This document shows positions 39,348 to 48,033 of a DNA stretch of 64,000 nucleotides, piece after piece. Position numbers and translations under genes: made by a program. Each line of letters starts with the position of its first letter. The first letter of the stretch is position 1. The notes beneath the pieces are model-generated. The model was not told the origin of the DNA and searched no databases. It saw only the letters and a program-made list of their open reading frames with translations. Source of the DNA: Lutibacter sp. B2 (GTDB taxonomy: Bacteria; Bacillota; Clostridia; Peptostreptococcales; Thermotaleaceae); the NCBI GenBank assembly GCA_015686845.1, contig JADPRS010000019.1, positions 1 through 64,000 of the forward strand, in the 5' to 3' direction.

Positions 39348-39430
39348 AAGGTCTTTAGCCTAAATTAACACTATAAAATCCGAGTAATATCTCAAATAAG
39401 TTAAAACCATATAAATAATTAACCGTCCCC
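39329..39430. repeat. GGGGACGGTTAAT inverted repeat with 76-nt loop
   Basis: Left arm 39329-39341 (GGGGACGGTTAAT) and right arm 39418-39430 (ATTAACCGTCCCC) are perfect complements of 13 bp. The left arm lies in the end of the YueI-like gene. The interior is AT-rich and non-coding. This looks like a REP-type or small mobile element. Confidence 0.65.
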
Positions 39431-39478
39431 GCAATGCAAAAATTAATGTATATTTCTCCTCCTCTCGGTCAATACTTT

Positions 39479-39567
39479 TAATAACAAGGGAAGAGAGTAA
39501 GACGCAGATATGTTTTCGTCCCCCTTTAACATATTTGATGTTTTACTCTCGTCCTTTTGTTATTTAA
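39479..39567 (+). repeat. Long nested hairpin before the ywmB-like gene
   Basis: AATAACAAGGG..GAGAGTAA (39480-39500) pairs with TTACTCTC..TTTTGTTATT (39543-39564) with small mismatches. Inside it, ATATGTT pairs with AACATAT (about 39509-39534). The ribosome site AAGGAGGGG starts directly after, at 39566. It may be a leader structure or a decayed mobile element. Confidence 0.55.
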
Positions 39568-39580
39568 GGAGGGGAATAGA

Positions 39581-40300
39581 ATGAAGCGGAATTATTTATT
39601 TGTATTAATAATATTAATACTAGGTCTAACCTACAACACGAATGCCGTAAATAATAAAAATAGTACAGACATATTTAACCTGACTGATGCAGAACTGGAA
39701 GAAATTAACATAAATGCGTATGTTGATATTGCGGACCGATACATAACCTCAAATGAAGCAACTGGAATTATAAATAAAATAGGAAAAAAATTGAAAATAA
39801 CGAATTTACATAGCGAAGATCATTCCAATGATGGAAACACACAAATGGTATCAAATGGAAAAATAAAAGAAAACCAAAATATAGTAATAATCGTACAAAG
39901 TACAAATACTGAAGACATAAAAGAAAGCAATATAGTCATAGATTTAACCACTCAAAATAAAATGCAAATTAGCAAGTGGAAAGAAGATGTAAAAGCAGTA
40001 CTTAAAGCGTATGGGAAAGCAGAGTTCAATGTATGTATTACTGGAAGTTATGATAAGAAATTAAGTAATGCAGAAGAAAAAAGAAAATTAGAAAAGGTAA
40101 CAAAATCATTTGCAGTAAAAAAAATAGAATCTTTTGAGGATAAAGATTTCCTGAGCATTACAGGATATACCAACAATTTTAATAATTGGATTGCTTATAA
40201 TGGAAAAAAAGTGAACATAAATATTGCAATGAGGTATAATAATTATAAGAAAAAAACATATGTATGGATAGGAAATCCACTTATTAGCATTGGATACTAG
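39581..40300 (+). CDS. ywmB: YwmB-like secreted protein (TATA-box-binding-like, DUF1779)
   Basis: 239 aa from the ATG at 39581 with AAGGAGGGG at 39566-39574. Signal peptide to about residue 22. The body is alpha/beta without recognisable catalytic residues. Assignment rests on length, secretion and position: ywmB lies between the atp operon and murAA in Bacillus, as here. Function unknown. Confidence 0.65.
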   Translation: MKRNYLFVLIILILGLTYNTNAVNNKNSTDIFNLTDAELEEININAYVDIADRYITSNEATGIINKIGKKLKITNLHSEDHSNDGNTQMVSNGKIKENQNIVIIVQSTNTEDIKESNIVIDLTTQNKMQISKWKEDVKAVLKAYGKAEFNVCITGSYDKKLSNAEEKRKLEKVTKSFAVKKIESFEDKDFLSITGYTNNFNNWIAYNGKKVNINIAMRYNNYKKKTYVWIGNPLISIGY

Positions 40301-40320
40301 GAAACAAAGGAGGATGAATT

Positions 40321-41574
40321 TTGACTAAAATTATTGTACAAAAGAGTGGCCCACTAAAAGGAGAAGTTAGAGTAAGTGGAGCCAAAAATTCAGTACTACC
40401 CATTTTAGCATCCACACTATTAGCAAAAGAAACTTGTATATTAGAAGAAATTCCCAATCTAAATGATGTAGGCGTTATTCAACAAGTATTAACCTCCTTA
40501 GGGGCAAATGTTAAAAAAGGAAAAGAAGAAAATAGTCTTGAGATTTTGACTCGAAATATTGATACATGTGAAGCACCTTATGAACTAATGCGAAAAATGA
40601 GAGCTTCTTTCTTGGTTATGGGGCCTCTCTTGGCGAGAAAGGGAAAGGCGAGGATTTCATTACCAGGAGGATGTGCTATAGGAACAAGACCCATAGACTT
40701 ACACTTAAAAGGGTTTCAAGCATTAGGCGCAGATATTACTATGGGGCATGGATATGTAGAAGCATCTGCAAAAAAACTAATAGGGAATACTATTTATTTA
40801 GATTTTCCTAGTGTGGGGGCTACAGAAAATATTATGATGGCTGCTACATTAGCGGAAGGAACAACCATCATTGAAAATGTTGCACAAGAACCAGAAATAG
40901 TAGATGTAGCAAATTTCTTAAATGCAATCGGTGCAAAAATAAAGGGAGCAGGAACGGACACCATCAGAATTCAAGGAGTCAAAGAATTAGGCGGTGGAAG
41001 GCATACAGTTATCCCAGATAGAATAGAAGCAGGAACGTTTATGGTTGCTACAGCTATGACGGGTGGAGATGTTTTGATTTCTAATGTATTATCGGATCAT
41101 CTAAAGCCTATGATTGCAAAGTTGAGAGAATGTGGAGTAGAGATAAAAGAAGGGCCAGATAGTTTACATATAGTAGCTAAAAATCCCATTGATGCTACGG
41201 ATATTAAAACTATGCCATATCCAGGATTTCCAACGGATATGCAAGCTCAATTTACATCCCTTTTAAGTATTGCAAAAGGAACGAGTGTAGTGATAGAAAC
41301 TATATTTGAAAATAGATTTATGCATGTTGGTGAACTGAAAAGAATGGGTGCTGATATAAAGATTGAAGGACGAAGTGCTGTGGTACAGGGTGTAAATGAA
41401 TTGCAAGGAGCAGAAGTTAAGGCAACAGATTTAAGAGCAGGAGCCGCACTTATTTTAGCAGGATTAGTTGCCAATGGAGAAACGATTATTAATGATATAC
41501 ATCATGTGGATCGAGGATATGTAGAAATTGAGCAAAAGTTAAGAAGTTTAGGTGCAAATATTAGAAGAATTTAA
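40321..41574 (+). CDS. murA: UDP-N-acetylglucosamine 1-carboxyvinyltransferase
   Basis: 417 aa from the TTG at 40321 with AGGAGG at 40309-40314. First committed peptidoglycan step. [14 protein letters not shown] contains the substrate-binding Lys-Asn, [16 protein letters not shown], and the catalytic Cys in [15 protein letters not shown] (about residue 118), the target of fosfomycin. Also [12 protein letters not shown] and [14 protein letters not shown]. Confidence 0.96.
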   Translation: MTKIIVQKSGPLKGEVRVSGAKNSVLPILASTLLAKETCILEEIPNLNDVGVIQQVLTSLGANVKKGKEENSLEILTRNIDTCEAPYELMRKMRASFLVMGPLLARKGKARISLPGGCAIGTRPIDLHLKGFQALGADITMGHGYVEASAKKLIGNTIYLDFPSVGATENIMMAATLAEGTTIIENVAQEPEIVDVANFLNAIGAKIKGAGTDTIRIQGVKELGGGRHTVIPDRIEAGTFMVATAMTGGDVLISNVLSDHLKPMIAKLRECGVEIKEGPDSLHIVAKNPIDATDIKTMPYPGFPTDMQAQFTSLLSIAKGTSVVIETIFENRFMHVGELKRMGADIKIEGRSAVVQGVNELQGAEVKATDLRAGAALILAGLVANGETIINDIHHVDRGYVEIEQKLRSLGANIRRI

Positions 41575-41578
41575 CATT

Positions 41579-41608
41579 AAAAAGTGTCGCTTATAGGCAC
41601 TTTTTTTA
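41579..41608 (+). terminator. Rho-independent terminator of murA
   Basis: AAAGTGTC near 41581-41588 pairs with GGCACTTT (41597-41604), followed by a T-run. Confidence 0.85.
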
Positions 41609-41618
41609 TAATTTATAA

Positions 41619-41650
41619 AAAAACAATATTTCCTAGGAAATATTGTTTTT
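41619..41650. terminator. Perfect 32-bp palindrome (bidirectional terminator-like)
   Basis: Self-complementary over 32 bases around CCTAGG, with A5 at one end and T5 at the other, so it would act in both directions. It lies just after the murA terminator. Confidence 0.65.
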
Positions 41651-41730
41651 AAATGTAGAATTGTAATAACACCCCCCTTTACTGCATAAACTGTATTAGC
41701 ACATATGTGACAAACGAAGGGGGAAAAAAA

Positions 41731-42708
41731 ATGAGGGATATTTTTTGGACGGTCGTAGCTGTATTTGCAACAATAATACTAATTCCTATTTTGTTAATTC
41801 AAAGTTGCGATATACAAAAAGAACCAACAAAAAAAATAGTGGAAAGCAATAAAACAGTACGTGTATATATAAATAAAACTAGGGAAATAGAAAAAATAGA
41901 CCTAGAAGAATATATAAAAGGAGTTGTATCTTCTGAGATGCCAGCTGCATTTAATATAGAAGCTTTAAAAGCACAGGCTATAGCAGCAAGAAGCTACGCA
42001 ACAGCTAGAAAGGATACATATAAAGAAGATGGTCATCCAGGTCACCCAGGGGCAGAGTTATGTGATGGCGTTCATTGTCAAGCATATAAGTCAAAAGAAG
42101 ATTTAAAAGAACTAAAGGGAAAAAAATGGATGGAAGACTATTGGCCTAAAATAGAAAAAGCAGTGGAAGAAACAAAAGGATTGGTCATTACTTATAGTGG
42201 GGAACCTATTAATCAGCCATTATTTCATTCAACAAGTGGTGGAAAAACAGAAAACTCAGAAGATGTATTTAGTGCATCAGTACCTTATCTAAGGAGTGTA
42301 GAAAGTCCGTATGAAGCAAAGGCACCCCATTGTGAAGATCAGCAAATCGTTTCTATCAAAACATTTGTATCCAAAATAAAAAATAGATACAAAGATTGCG
42401 ATATTGTAGAAGGAAATATTAAATCTGATCTTAAAATATTAGAAAGAAGTACAGGGGGAAGAATACTAAAAATACAAGTAGGAAATAAAATTCTTCGAGG
42501 AAGAGACATAAGAGATATAGTAGGACTTCGTTCGGCTAACTTTAAAGTAAGAATGGGTGGAGGAGATTTGATATTTGATACCATTGGATATGGGCATGGC
42601 GTTGGTATGAGTCAATGGGGAGCCAATGGAATGGCTGAAAGAGGATCTACCTTTGAGGAGATATTAAAACATTATTATGTAGGCGTGGAAATAGAAAAAA
42701 TGAAGTGA
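41731..42708 (+). CDS. spoIID: Stage II sporulation protein D
   Basis: 325 aa from the ATG at 41731, with GAAGGGGG before it. Lytic transglycosylase acting with SpoIIP and SpoIIM in engulfment. N-terminal membrane anchor (IFWTVVAVFATIILIPILLI), catalytic Glu in VVSSEMPAAFN, AIAARSYA, and the C-terminal YGHGVGMSQWGANGMA signature. A CATAAACT at 41685-41692 loosely resembles a sigma-E -10 box; not certain. Confidence 0.95.
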   Translation: MRDIFWTVVAVFATIILIPILLIQSCDIQKEPTKKIVESNKTVRVYINKTREIEKIDLEEYIKGVVSSEMPAAFNIEALKAQAIAARSYATARKDTYKEDGHPGHPGAELCDGVHCQAYKSKEDLKELKGKKWMEDYWPKIEKAVEETKGLVITYSGEPINQPLFHSTSGGKTENSEDVFSASVPYLRSVESPYEAKAPHCEDQQIVSIKTFVSKIKNRYKDCDIVEGNIKSDLKILERSTGGRILKIQVGNKILRGRDIRDIVGLRSANFKVRMGGGDLIFDTIGYGHGVGMSQWGANGMAERGSTFEEILKHYYVGVEIEKMK

Positions 42709-42723
42709 ATTTTTCGTGTATGA

Positions 42724-42761
42724 AAACACCTCGAATGGTAATAATACCAACAGGAGGTGTT
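42724..42761 (+). promoter_or_regulatory. Hairpin that covers the spoIIQ ribosome site
   Basis: AACACCTC (42724-42731) is complementary to GAGGTGTT (42754-42761), which contains most of the AGGAGGTG site. An inner stem TGGTA-ATAA-TACCA (42736-42749) closes it. Folding would block translation start. Confidence 0.6.
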
Positions 42762-42767
42762 CTTTAT

Positions 42768-43562
42768 ATGCGTCGTAAAAAAGAATTTTATATGGTTTTG
42801 TTTTTGGGAGTTTTTATAATAGGGGCCAGTTCAATTTGGGTTAATCAAAGAATGGAAAAAGATTCAAAAGAGAAAGGTAATATAGCAAATGAACAAAGTT
42901 TGGAAGACCAGTTAGCAAAATATGATGATCCTGTGATTTTTTTGGAAGAAGATGAAATAGAGAAAACAGAAGAGATCACAAAAAAAGTAGAACAGGTTAA
43001 AAAGCCTATAGAAGAAAAACAAAAAAGTAAAGAACCAGTAGCAAAGCCAAAGAAAAGTAAAACACTCGTTAAAAAGCAGGAAGAACCAGAGGGAAATGAG
43101 GAAGCAACTGTAGCAGCTACTAGTAAATCAGCAATCATTATGAAACAACCCATTATAGGTAAGATAGGAATGAATTACGCAGAAAATACATTGGTATATT
43201 CAAAGACGTTAGATCAATATACCTCTCATAAAGGGTTGGATATTATAGCGCCAATAAATACACCGGTGGTTGCGGCACTTTCAGGAAAAGTGATTGAAGT
43301 AGTGACAGATTCAAGACTAGGAATTACGATAACAATGGAACATGAAAATGATATGATTACAAGGTATTCCAATTTAAGTACAGCTGAAATGGTTGCAATA
43401 GGAGAGGAAATAGAACAAGGACAGCCTATAAGTGGAATCGGTAAAACTGCACTATTTGAAAGTGGAGAAGAACCACATCTTCATTTTGAAGTGCTTTTAG
43501 ATGGGAAACAGATAGATCCAAATACTTACTTATCCGGTGTTGATAATACTCGTACTGAATAA
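42768..43562 (+). CDS. spoIIQ: Stage II sporulation protein Q (M23 domain)
   Basis: 264 aa from the ATG at 42768 with AGGAGGTG at 42752-42759. One N-terminal membrane helix, a long Lys/Glu-rich linker, then an M23/LytM domain (about 125-264). Zinc motif residues H and D in SHKGLDI and HLHFE are present, as in clostridial SpoIIQ; Bacillus SpoIIQ is degenerate. It forms the forespore side of the channel with SpoIIIAH. Position after spoIID supports the call. Confidence 0.9.
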   Translation: MRRKKEFYMVLFLGVFIIGASSIWVNQRMEKDSKEKGNIANEQSLEDQLAKYDDPVIFLEEDEIEKTEEITKKVEQVKKPIEEKQKSKEPVAKPKKSKTLVKKQEEPEGNEEATVAATSKSAIIMKQPIIGKIGMNYAENTLVYSKTLDQYTSHKGLDIIAPINTPVVAALSGKVIEVVTDSRLGITITMEHENDMITRYSNLSTAEMVAIGEEIEQGQPISGIGKTALFESGEEPHLHFEVLLDGKQIDPNTYLSGVDNTRTE

Positions 43563-43587
43563 AGTTTTACTTTTATATATAATATGA

Positions 43588-43612
43588 AACAGGGGAAGCC
43601 CCTGTTTTTTAT
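43588..43612 (+). terminator. Rho-independent terminator
   Basis: AAACAGGGG, AAG, CCCCTGTTT (43588-43608), followed by T. It separates spoIIQ from the opposing spoIIID. Confidence 0.9.
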
Positions 43613-43637
43613 CTTTTTGCATCTCATGGATTTTAAA

Positions 43638-43898
43638 TTATAGATGGTTATGAATGTTGCTGTATTTCATTCGCGTTGCTTTACCGCCTCGAATATGCCT
43701 TTCGGCCTTATTTTTATCAAGTATATTTTTTACCTGATTTGCTACGAGAGGATTGATCTTAGGAAGACGTTCTGTAACATCCTTATGAACCGTACTTTTA
43801 CTAACCCCAAAAACTTTTGCAGTTTGGCGAACTGTTGCTTGTTCCGTTATTATATATGTGGCGATATCCATTGCTCTTTCCTCTATATAGTCCTTCAC
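43638..43898 (-). CDS. spoIIID: Sporulation transcription factor SpoIIID, on the minus strand
   Basis: 86 aa, read right to left from a GTG at 43898-43896, with an AAAAGGGGG site about 10 bases before it. Helix-turn-helix FGVSKSTVHKDVTERLP and the conserved start MKDYIEERAMDIATYI match SpoIIID of Bacillus (RHLRGGEATKLKY there, RHIRGGKATRMKY here). Regulator of mother-cell genes. All neighbouring genes are on the plus strand, so it is inverted relative to the conserved spoIIQ-spoIIID-mbl order. Confidence 0.95.
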   Translation of the reverse strand: MKDYIEERAMDIATYIITEQATVRQTAKVFGVSKSTVHKDVTERLPKINPLVANQVKNILDKNKAERHIRGGKATRMKYSNIHNHL

Positions 43899-44160
43899 TG
43901 ACTTCTAACCCCCTTTTAGATGCAGCCCTTGATAAATCATATGCATACAATCTATCCAATAGAACATAAAATCAATTAAGCATAACGACCTGTTTATATA
44001 ATAAAAAAATAAATGGAAAATATTTTAAAATTTGAAGGAAATTTAAAAAAGGTATAGAATATAAATTAAAGAAAAAAGAAATTTTTGAGATAAATTGTAA
44101 AATATTGTATATTCCAAGAGGGGTTTGTATATAAATTAAAAGGTATGAAAGGAGATTATG
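43899..44160. other. Intergenic region between divergent spoIIID and mbl
   Basis: 262 bases with no gene. It must hold both the minus-strand spoIIID promoter and the mbl promoter. A CATATGAT on the minus strand near 43935-43945 is similar to sigma-E -10 boxes but no convincing -35 was found. The mbl side is very AT-rich without a clear consensus. Confidence 0.4.
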
Positions 44161-45192
44161 ATGTTTGGATTAGGGATGGAAGTTGGAATTGACCTAGGTA
44201 CGGCAAGTATTTTAGTTTTCATAAAGGGGAAGGGAATTGTATTGCAAGAACCTTCTGTTGTTGCGATTGATAAAAACACAAATCAATTGCTAGCAGTGGG
44301 GGAAGAAGCTAGAAAGATGATAGGAAGAACACCTGGAAATATTGTTGCTATAAGACCTCTAAGAGATGGGGTTATTTCAGACTATGAAGTTACAGAAAGA
44401 ATGCTTAGGTACTTTATTAATAAAACTTGCGGAAAAAGAAAATTGTTCAAACCTAAAATCATTGTTTGTGTGCCAAGTGGGGTAACAGAAGTAGAAAAAA
44501 GAGCAGCAATAGAGGCAACTACTGAAGCTGGAGGAGGAACTGCTTATCTTATTGAAGAACCAATTGCAGCTGCTATTGGAGCAGGACTAGATATTACAAA
44601 GCCAGATGGAAATATGGTAGTAGATATTGGTGGAGGAACAGCAGATGTTGCAGTAATTGCCCTAGGAGGCGTCGTTGCAAGTAAATCCATCAAAATAGCG
44701 GGAGATCGATTTGACGAAGCAATCGTAAAATACATGAGAAAAAAACATAATCTGCTAATCGGGGAAAGAACAGCAGAAGAATTAAAAATTAAAGTTGGGT
44801 GTGCATATCAATTGCAAAAAATTAGAAGAATGGACTGTAGAGGAAGAGATTTGATTTCTGGACTTCCAAAAACCATTTCTACGAATTCAGATGAAATGTT
44901 AGAGGCATTAGGAGAAACGGTTATGTTTATTGCTGATGCAGTTCATGCAGTACTTGAAAAAACACCACCAGAATTAGGGGCTGATATTAGTAATAGAGGA
45001 ATAATTATGACAGGTGGGGGTTCTTTGTTAACGGGTCTTAATAAGCTGATTGAAGAAAGAACTGGAATTACAACCTATATAGCAGAAGATGCTATATCTT
45101 GTGTAGCAAAAGGAACGGGGAAATCGTTAGAATCTCTTGATGTATTAGAAAGAAGTATGATGAGTAGTAAGCGTTTTAGAAAAAATAGATAA
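44161..45192 (+). CDS. mbl: MreB-like actin homologue
   Basis: 343 aa from the ATG at 44161, AAAGGAG at 44148-44154. MreB/Mbl family actin-like filament protein guiding lateral wall growth. Phosphate loops VGIDLGTASILVF and MVVDIGGGTADVAVI, EEPIAAAIGAGL and GIIMTGGGSLLTGL. Position after spoIIID and before rod genes matches mbl rather than mreB. Confidence 0.93.
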   Translation: MFGLGMEVGIDLGTASILVFIKGKGIVLQEPSVVAIDKNTNQLLAVGEEARKMIGRTPGNIVAIRPLRDGVISDYEVTERMLRYFINKTCGKRKLFKPKIIVCVPSGVTEVEKRAAIEATTEAGGGTAYLIEEPIAAAIGAGLDITKPDGNMVVDIGGGTADVAVIALGGVVASKSIKIAGDRFDEAIVKYMRKKHNLLIGERTAEELKIKVGCAYQLQKIRRMDCRGRDLISGLPKTISTNSDEMLEALGETVMFIADAVHAVLEKTPPELGADISNRGIIMTGGGSLLTGLNKLIEERTGITTYIAEDAISCVAKGTGKSLESLDVLERSMMSSKRFRKNR

Positions 45193-45258
45193 AATCAATC
45201 CTAAACTTTTCTCGAAATACTGTCGAAATATATACTAGAGAAGAAGGAGTGGGATTAT

Positions 45259-46332
45259 ATGCTACGGGGATTATATACAGCAACAACTGCAATGAAAACA
45301 AATAATAAAAAACTAGATGTAATTACGAACAATATAGCAAATGCAAACACGATAGGATATAAGAGAGATTTGCTATTAACAGAAAGTTTTCCAGAAGTAT
45401 TTGTTAATAAAAAAATGGATATAACAGATCAAACAAGAAATAATGCATCCCTTAATATAGAAATCAATCAAGATGAAAATAGATACATATTAAATACAAA
45501 CAAAGGCTTTTTCAAAACAAAAACGGGAAATGATGTACATAACGGCCAATCCCTAAAAGTAACAGTGAACGAGAATGGATATCTTAGTACCTATGATAAA
45601 GATCAAAATGGTAAAATAAATACAGCAGACGGAAATATAGTAATCGGAAGAAAAGGACCTGTATTTGTAGGAAATAAAAATTTTACAATCAATAATCAAG
45701 GACAAGTAATGACAGATGGAAACGTAATAGACTCAATAGTAACGCCAAAACCATTAGGAACAATAGGTACACTAAATTCAGGCGTAAGAGTAGATAAAAT
45801 CAGAGTAAACTATAGTCAAGGAACATTTCAACAAACAGAAAATCCCCTAGACTTAGCTATAAAAGGAGAAGGATTTTTTGTAGTAGAAACGCCAAATGGT
45901 AATCGTTATACGAGAGACGGAAGATTTACCATGAATACAGACCGTGAGTGGATTACAACAGAGGGATATAAGCTAATGGGAACAGATGGCCCCATAGTAA
46001 CAGATGGGAAAGAAACTGCAATCAGCAATACAGGAGAAGTAATAGTAGGCGGAGAATTCATAAATCAAGTAAAAATTATGAACCTAGAAAATATAAAAGA
46101 CCTAAGAAAAGAAGGAAACAACCTATATAGACTAGAAAAAAATACAGAAATTGAAGAAAAGAAATTTGAAGGTCAAGTACTACAAGGTTATATTGAAGGT
46201 TCAAACGTAGACTCAATAAAAGAAATGACAAGCATGATCACGCTATTTAGAAATTACGAAACAAATCAGAAAGTAGTAAAAGCATACGACGATACATTAG
46301 GAAAAGCAGTAAATGACGTAGGAAGAGTATAA
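45259..46332 (+). CDS. flhO: Flagellar rod/hook protein with an EF-hand-like loop
   Basis: 357 aa, longer than usual FlgF/FlgG/FlhO (about 260-270). N-terminal rod motif ITNNIANANTIGYKR, central GEGFFVVETPNGNRYTRDGRFTMN, C-terminal NVDSIKEMTSMITLFRNYETNQKVVKAYDDTL. The extra residues lie at about 50-150 and contain D113-x-D115-x-N117-G-x-I-x3-D124, a classical calcium-binding loop. It pairs with the next gene as flhO-flhP do in Bacillus. Confidence 0.88.
   Translation: MLRGLYTATTAMKTNNKKLDVITNNIANANTIGYKRDLLLTESFPEVFVNKKMDITDQTRNNASLNIEINQDENRYILNTNKGFFKTKTGNDVHNGQSLKVTVNENGYLSTYDKDQNGKINTADGNIVIGRKGPVFVGNKNFTINNQGQVMTDGNVIDSIVTPKPLGTIGTLNSGVRVDKIRVNYSQGTFQQTENPLDLAIKGEGFFVVETPNGNRYTRDGRFTMNTDREWITTEGYKLMGTDGPIVTDGKETAISNTGEVIVGGEFINQVKIMNLENIKDLRKEGNNLYRLEKNTEIEEKKFEGQVLQGYIEGSNVDSIKEMTSMITLFRNYETNQKVVKAYDDTLGKAVNDVGRV
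45595..45630 (+). other. EF-hand/dockerin-like calcium loop in the rod protein
   Basis: Codes DKDQNGKINTAD (residues 113-124): acidic or Asn at positions 1, 3, 5 and 12, Gly at 6 and Ile at 8, the standard 12-residue Ca2+ loop. Confidence 0.6.
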
Positions 46333-46360
46333 ATATAATCGTATCAAGGAGGATAAATAC

Positions 46361-47152
46361 ATGCGCGCACTATGGACAGCAGCATCCGGAATGAAAGCAC
46401 AACAATTAAATATAGATACAATATCAAACAATCTAGCAAACGTAAACACAACAGGGTATAAAAAGCAAAGAACAGAATTTAAAGATCTATTTTATGAAAA
46501 ACTAAGAACCTCAGACATGGCTCAAGGGCAAGGAAAACCAGTAAATCTAGAAGTAGGACATGGTGTAATGCCAATCGCAACACACAGATCATTTTCTAGA
46601 GGAAATCTAGAACAAACAAATAACAACCTAGACCTAGCCATAGATGGAGATGGTTTCTTTACAGTAAGAGATACAAATGACAACTTATTCTATACAAAGG
46701 ACGGAAGTTTTAAACTAAGTGTAGAGGACGGAGAAGCAAAACTTGCTACATCAGATGGATTTTTTCTTCAAGCAGAGGGTTCAGATATAGAACTAGGCGA
46801 AAATGTAAAAGAAATAAATGTATCAGCAAACGGCACAATAACCGTAAAAAGAACAGGCGAAGAAGAAGCAGAAGAAATGGGACAACTTACACTAACGACA
46901 TTTGTAAACCCAGCAGGGCTTGAAGCCAAAGGTGGAAACCTATACGTACAAACATCAGCATCAGGGGAAGGAATAGAAGCCGAAGAAGGAGAAGCAGGGG
47001 AAATAAAACAAGGATTCTTAGAAACATCAAACGTACAAATCGTAGAAGAAATGGTAAAAATGATTACAGCACAAAGAGCCTACGAAATAAACTCAAAATC
47101 AATCCAAACAGCAGACCAAATGCTAGAACAAGCAAATAACTTGAGAAGATAG
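46361..47152 (+). CDS. flhP: Flagellar basal-body rod protein (FlgG/FlhP type)
   Basis: 263 aa. MRALWTAASGMKAQQLNIDTISNNLANVNTTGYKK start motif, mid DLAIDGDGFFTVRD, C-terminal LETSNVQIVEEMVKMITAQRAYEINSKSIQTADQML. Distal rod protein. AAGGAGG site. Follows flhO by 28 bases. Confidence 0.93.
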   Translation: MRALWTAASGMKAQQLNIDTISNNLANVNTTGYKKQRTEFKDLFYEKLRTSDMAQGQGKPVNLEVGHGVMPIATHRSFSRGNLEQTNNNLDLAIDGDGFFTVRDTNDNLFYTKDGSFKLSVEDGEAKLATSDGFFLQAEGSDIELGENVKEINVSANGTITVKRTGEEEAEEMGQLTLTTFVNPAGLEAKGGNLYVQTSASGEGIEAEEGEAGEIKQGFLETSNVQIVEEMVKMITAQRAYEINSKSIQTADQMLEQANNLRR

Positions 47153-47166
47153 GGATGGATGATTAA

Positions 47167-47457
47167 ATGAAAATAACAAACACACCCAATCTAAACATCC
47201 AAACCAATAATAAAAACAACAAGGAATTAGAAAAAGCTTGTCAACAATTTGAATCCATATTTGTGGACATGATCCTAAAAAACATGAGAAAAACCACGCA
47301 AGGAACAGAATTCATGCCTAAAAGCAATGGGCAAAAAATATTCGAAGAAATGCTAGACACAAAAATGTCTGAAAAAATGTCTGAAAATCAGGGAATGGGC
47401 CTAGCACAACAAATGTATAAACAATTAGCAAGAAATAGAAAAATCAGCAATAAATAA
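47167..47457 (+). CDS. FlgJ-like rod-binding protein (stand-alone)
   Basis: 96 aa with the FlgJ N-terminal rod-binding pattern: LEKACQQFESIFVDMILKNMRKT...GQKIFEEMLDTKMSEKMSENQGMGLAQQMYKQL. No muramidase domain, as in many Gram-positive bacteria. Cotranscribed with the rod genes; the terminator overlaps its end. Confidence 0.88.
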   Translation: MKITNTPNLNIQTNNKNNKELEKACQQFESIFVDMILKNMRKTTQGTEFMPKSNGQKIFEEMLDTKMSEKMSENQGMGLAQQMYKQLARNRKISNK

Positions 47458-47471
47458 TTGCTGATTTTTTG
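47438..47471 (+). terminator. Rho-independent terminator of the rod operon
   Basis: AAAATCAGCAA near 47440-47450, short loop, TTGCTGATTTTTT (47458-47470), overlapping the last codons. Confidence 0.88.
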
Positions 47472-47570
47472 GTGTTAAAAATTGTAAAAATTTGTTATGA
47501 TGTTGATTTTTAAGGCCTAATGAAGTAAAATGTAAATAATAGAGGTAAAAAAGTCAAAGGGAGTGTACGT

Positions 47571-48002
47571 ATGTTAAATAATATAGAAATTCAAAAAATA
47601 ATTCCACATAGATACCCATTTTTACTAGTAGATAAAATAACAGAAATGGAACCAGGAAAAAGAGCAGTAGGAATAAAGAACGTAACGATCAATGAACCAT
47701 TCTTCCAAGGACACTTTCCAGGAAATCCAATCATGCCAGGCGTACTGATTGTAGAAGCTCTGGCACAAGTAGGGGCAGTATCTGTACTTTCTATGGAAGA
47801 GAACAAAGGAAAACTTGCTGTGTTTACAGGGATTGATAATGCCAAATTTAGAAAGCAAGTAGTACCTGGAGATACGTTGAGAATGGAAGTTGAAATGGAA
47901 AGTATGAGACGTGGTATGGGAAAAGGGGAAGCAGTGGCTTATGTAGGAGATGAAGTGGCTTGTAAGGCGACGATTAAGTTTGCTGTGATCGAGAAGGCAT
48001 AA
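47571..48002 (+). CDS. fabZ: 3-hydroxyacyl-ACP dehydratase FabZ
   Basis: 143 aa hotdog-fold dehydratase of type II fatty-acid synthesis. [13 protein letters not shown], catalytic His in [13 protein letters not shown] and Glu in [10 protein letters not shown]. As in Bacillus (ywpB) it follows the mbl-flhO-flhP group. AAAGGGAGTG site. Confidence 0.95.
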   Translation: MLNNIEIQKIIPHRYPFLLVDKITEMEPGKRAVGIKNVTINEPFFQGHFPGNPIMPGVLIVEALAQVGAVSVLSMEENKGKLAVFTGIDNAKFRKQVVPGDTLRMEVEMESMRRGMGKGEAVAYVGDEVACKATIKFAVIEKA

Positions 48003-48033
48003 TATAAATATTCGATAATATGGAGGAATAAAC

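Noticed and set aside
41663-41692. Sigma-E promoter of spoIID
   Set aside because: CATAAACT is only a partial match to the -10 and no good -35 was seen at 14-15 bases, so it is only mentioned in the gene entry.
43644-43901. 85-aa open frame on the plus strand
   Set aside because: It is the antisense shadow of spoIIID. The minus-strand frame has clear SpoIIID sequence and a ribosome site; the plus frame has neither.
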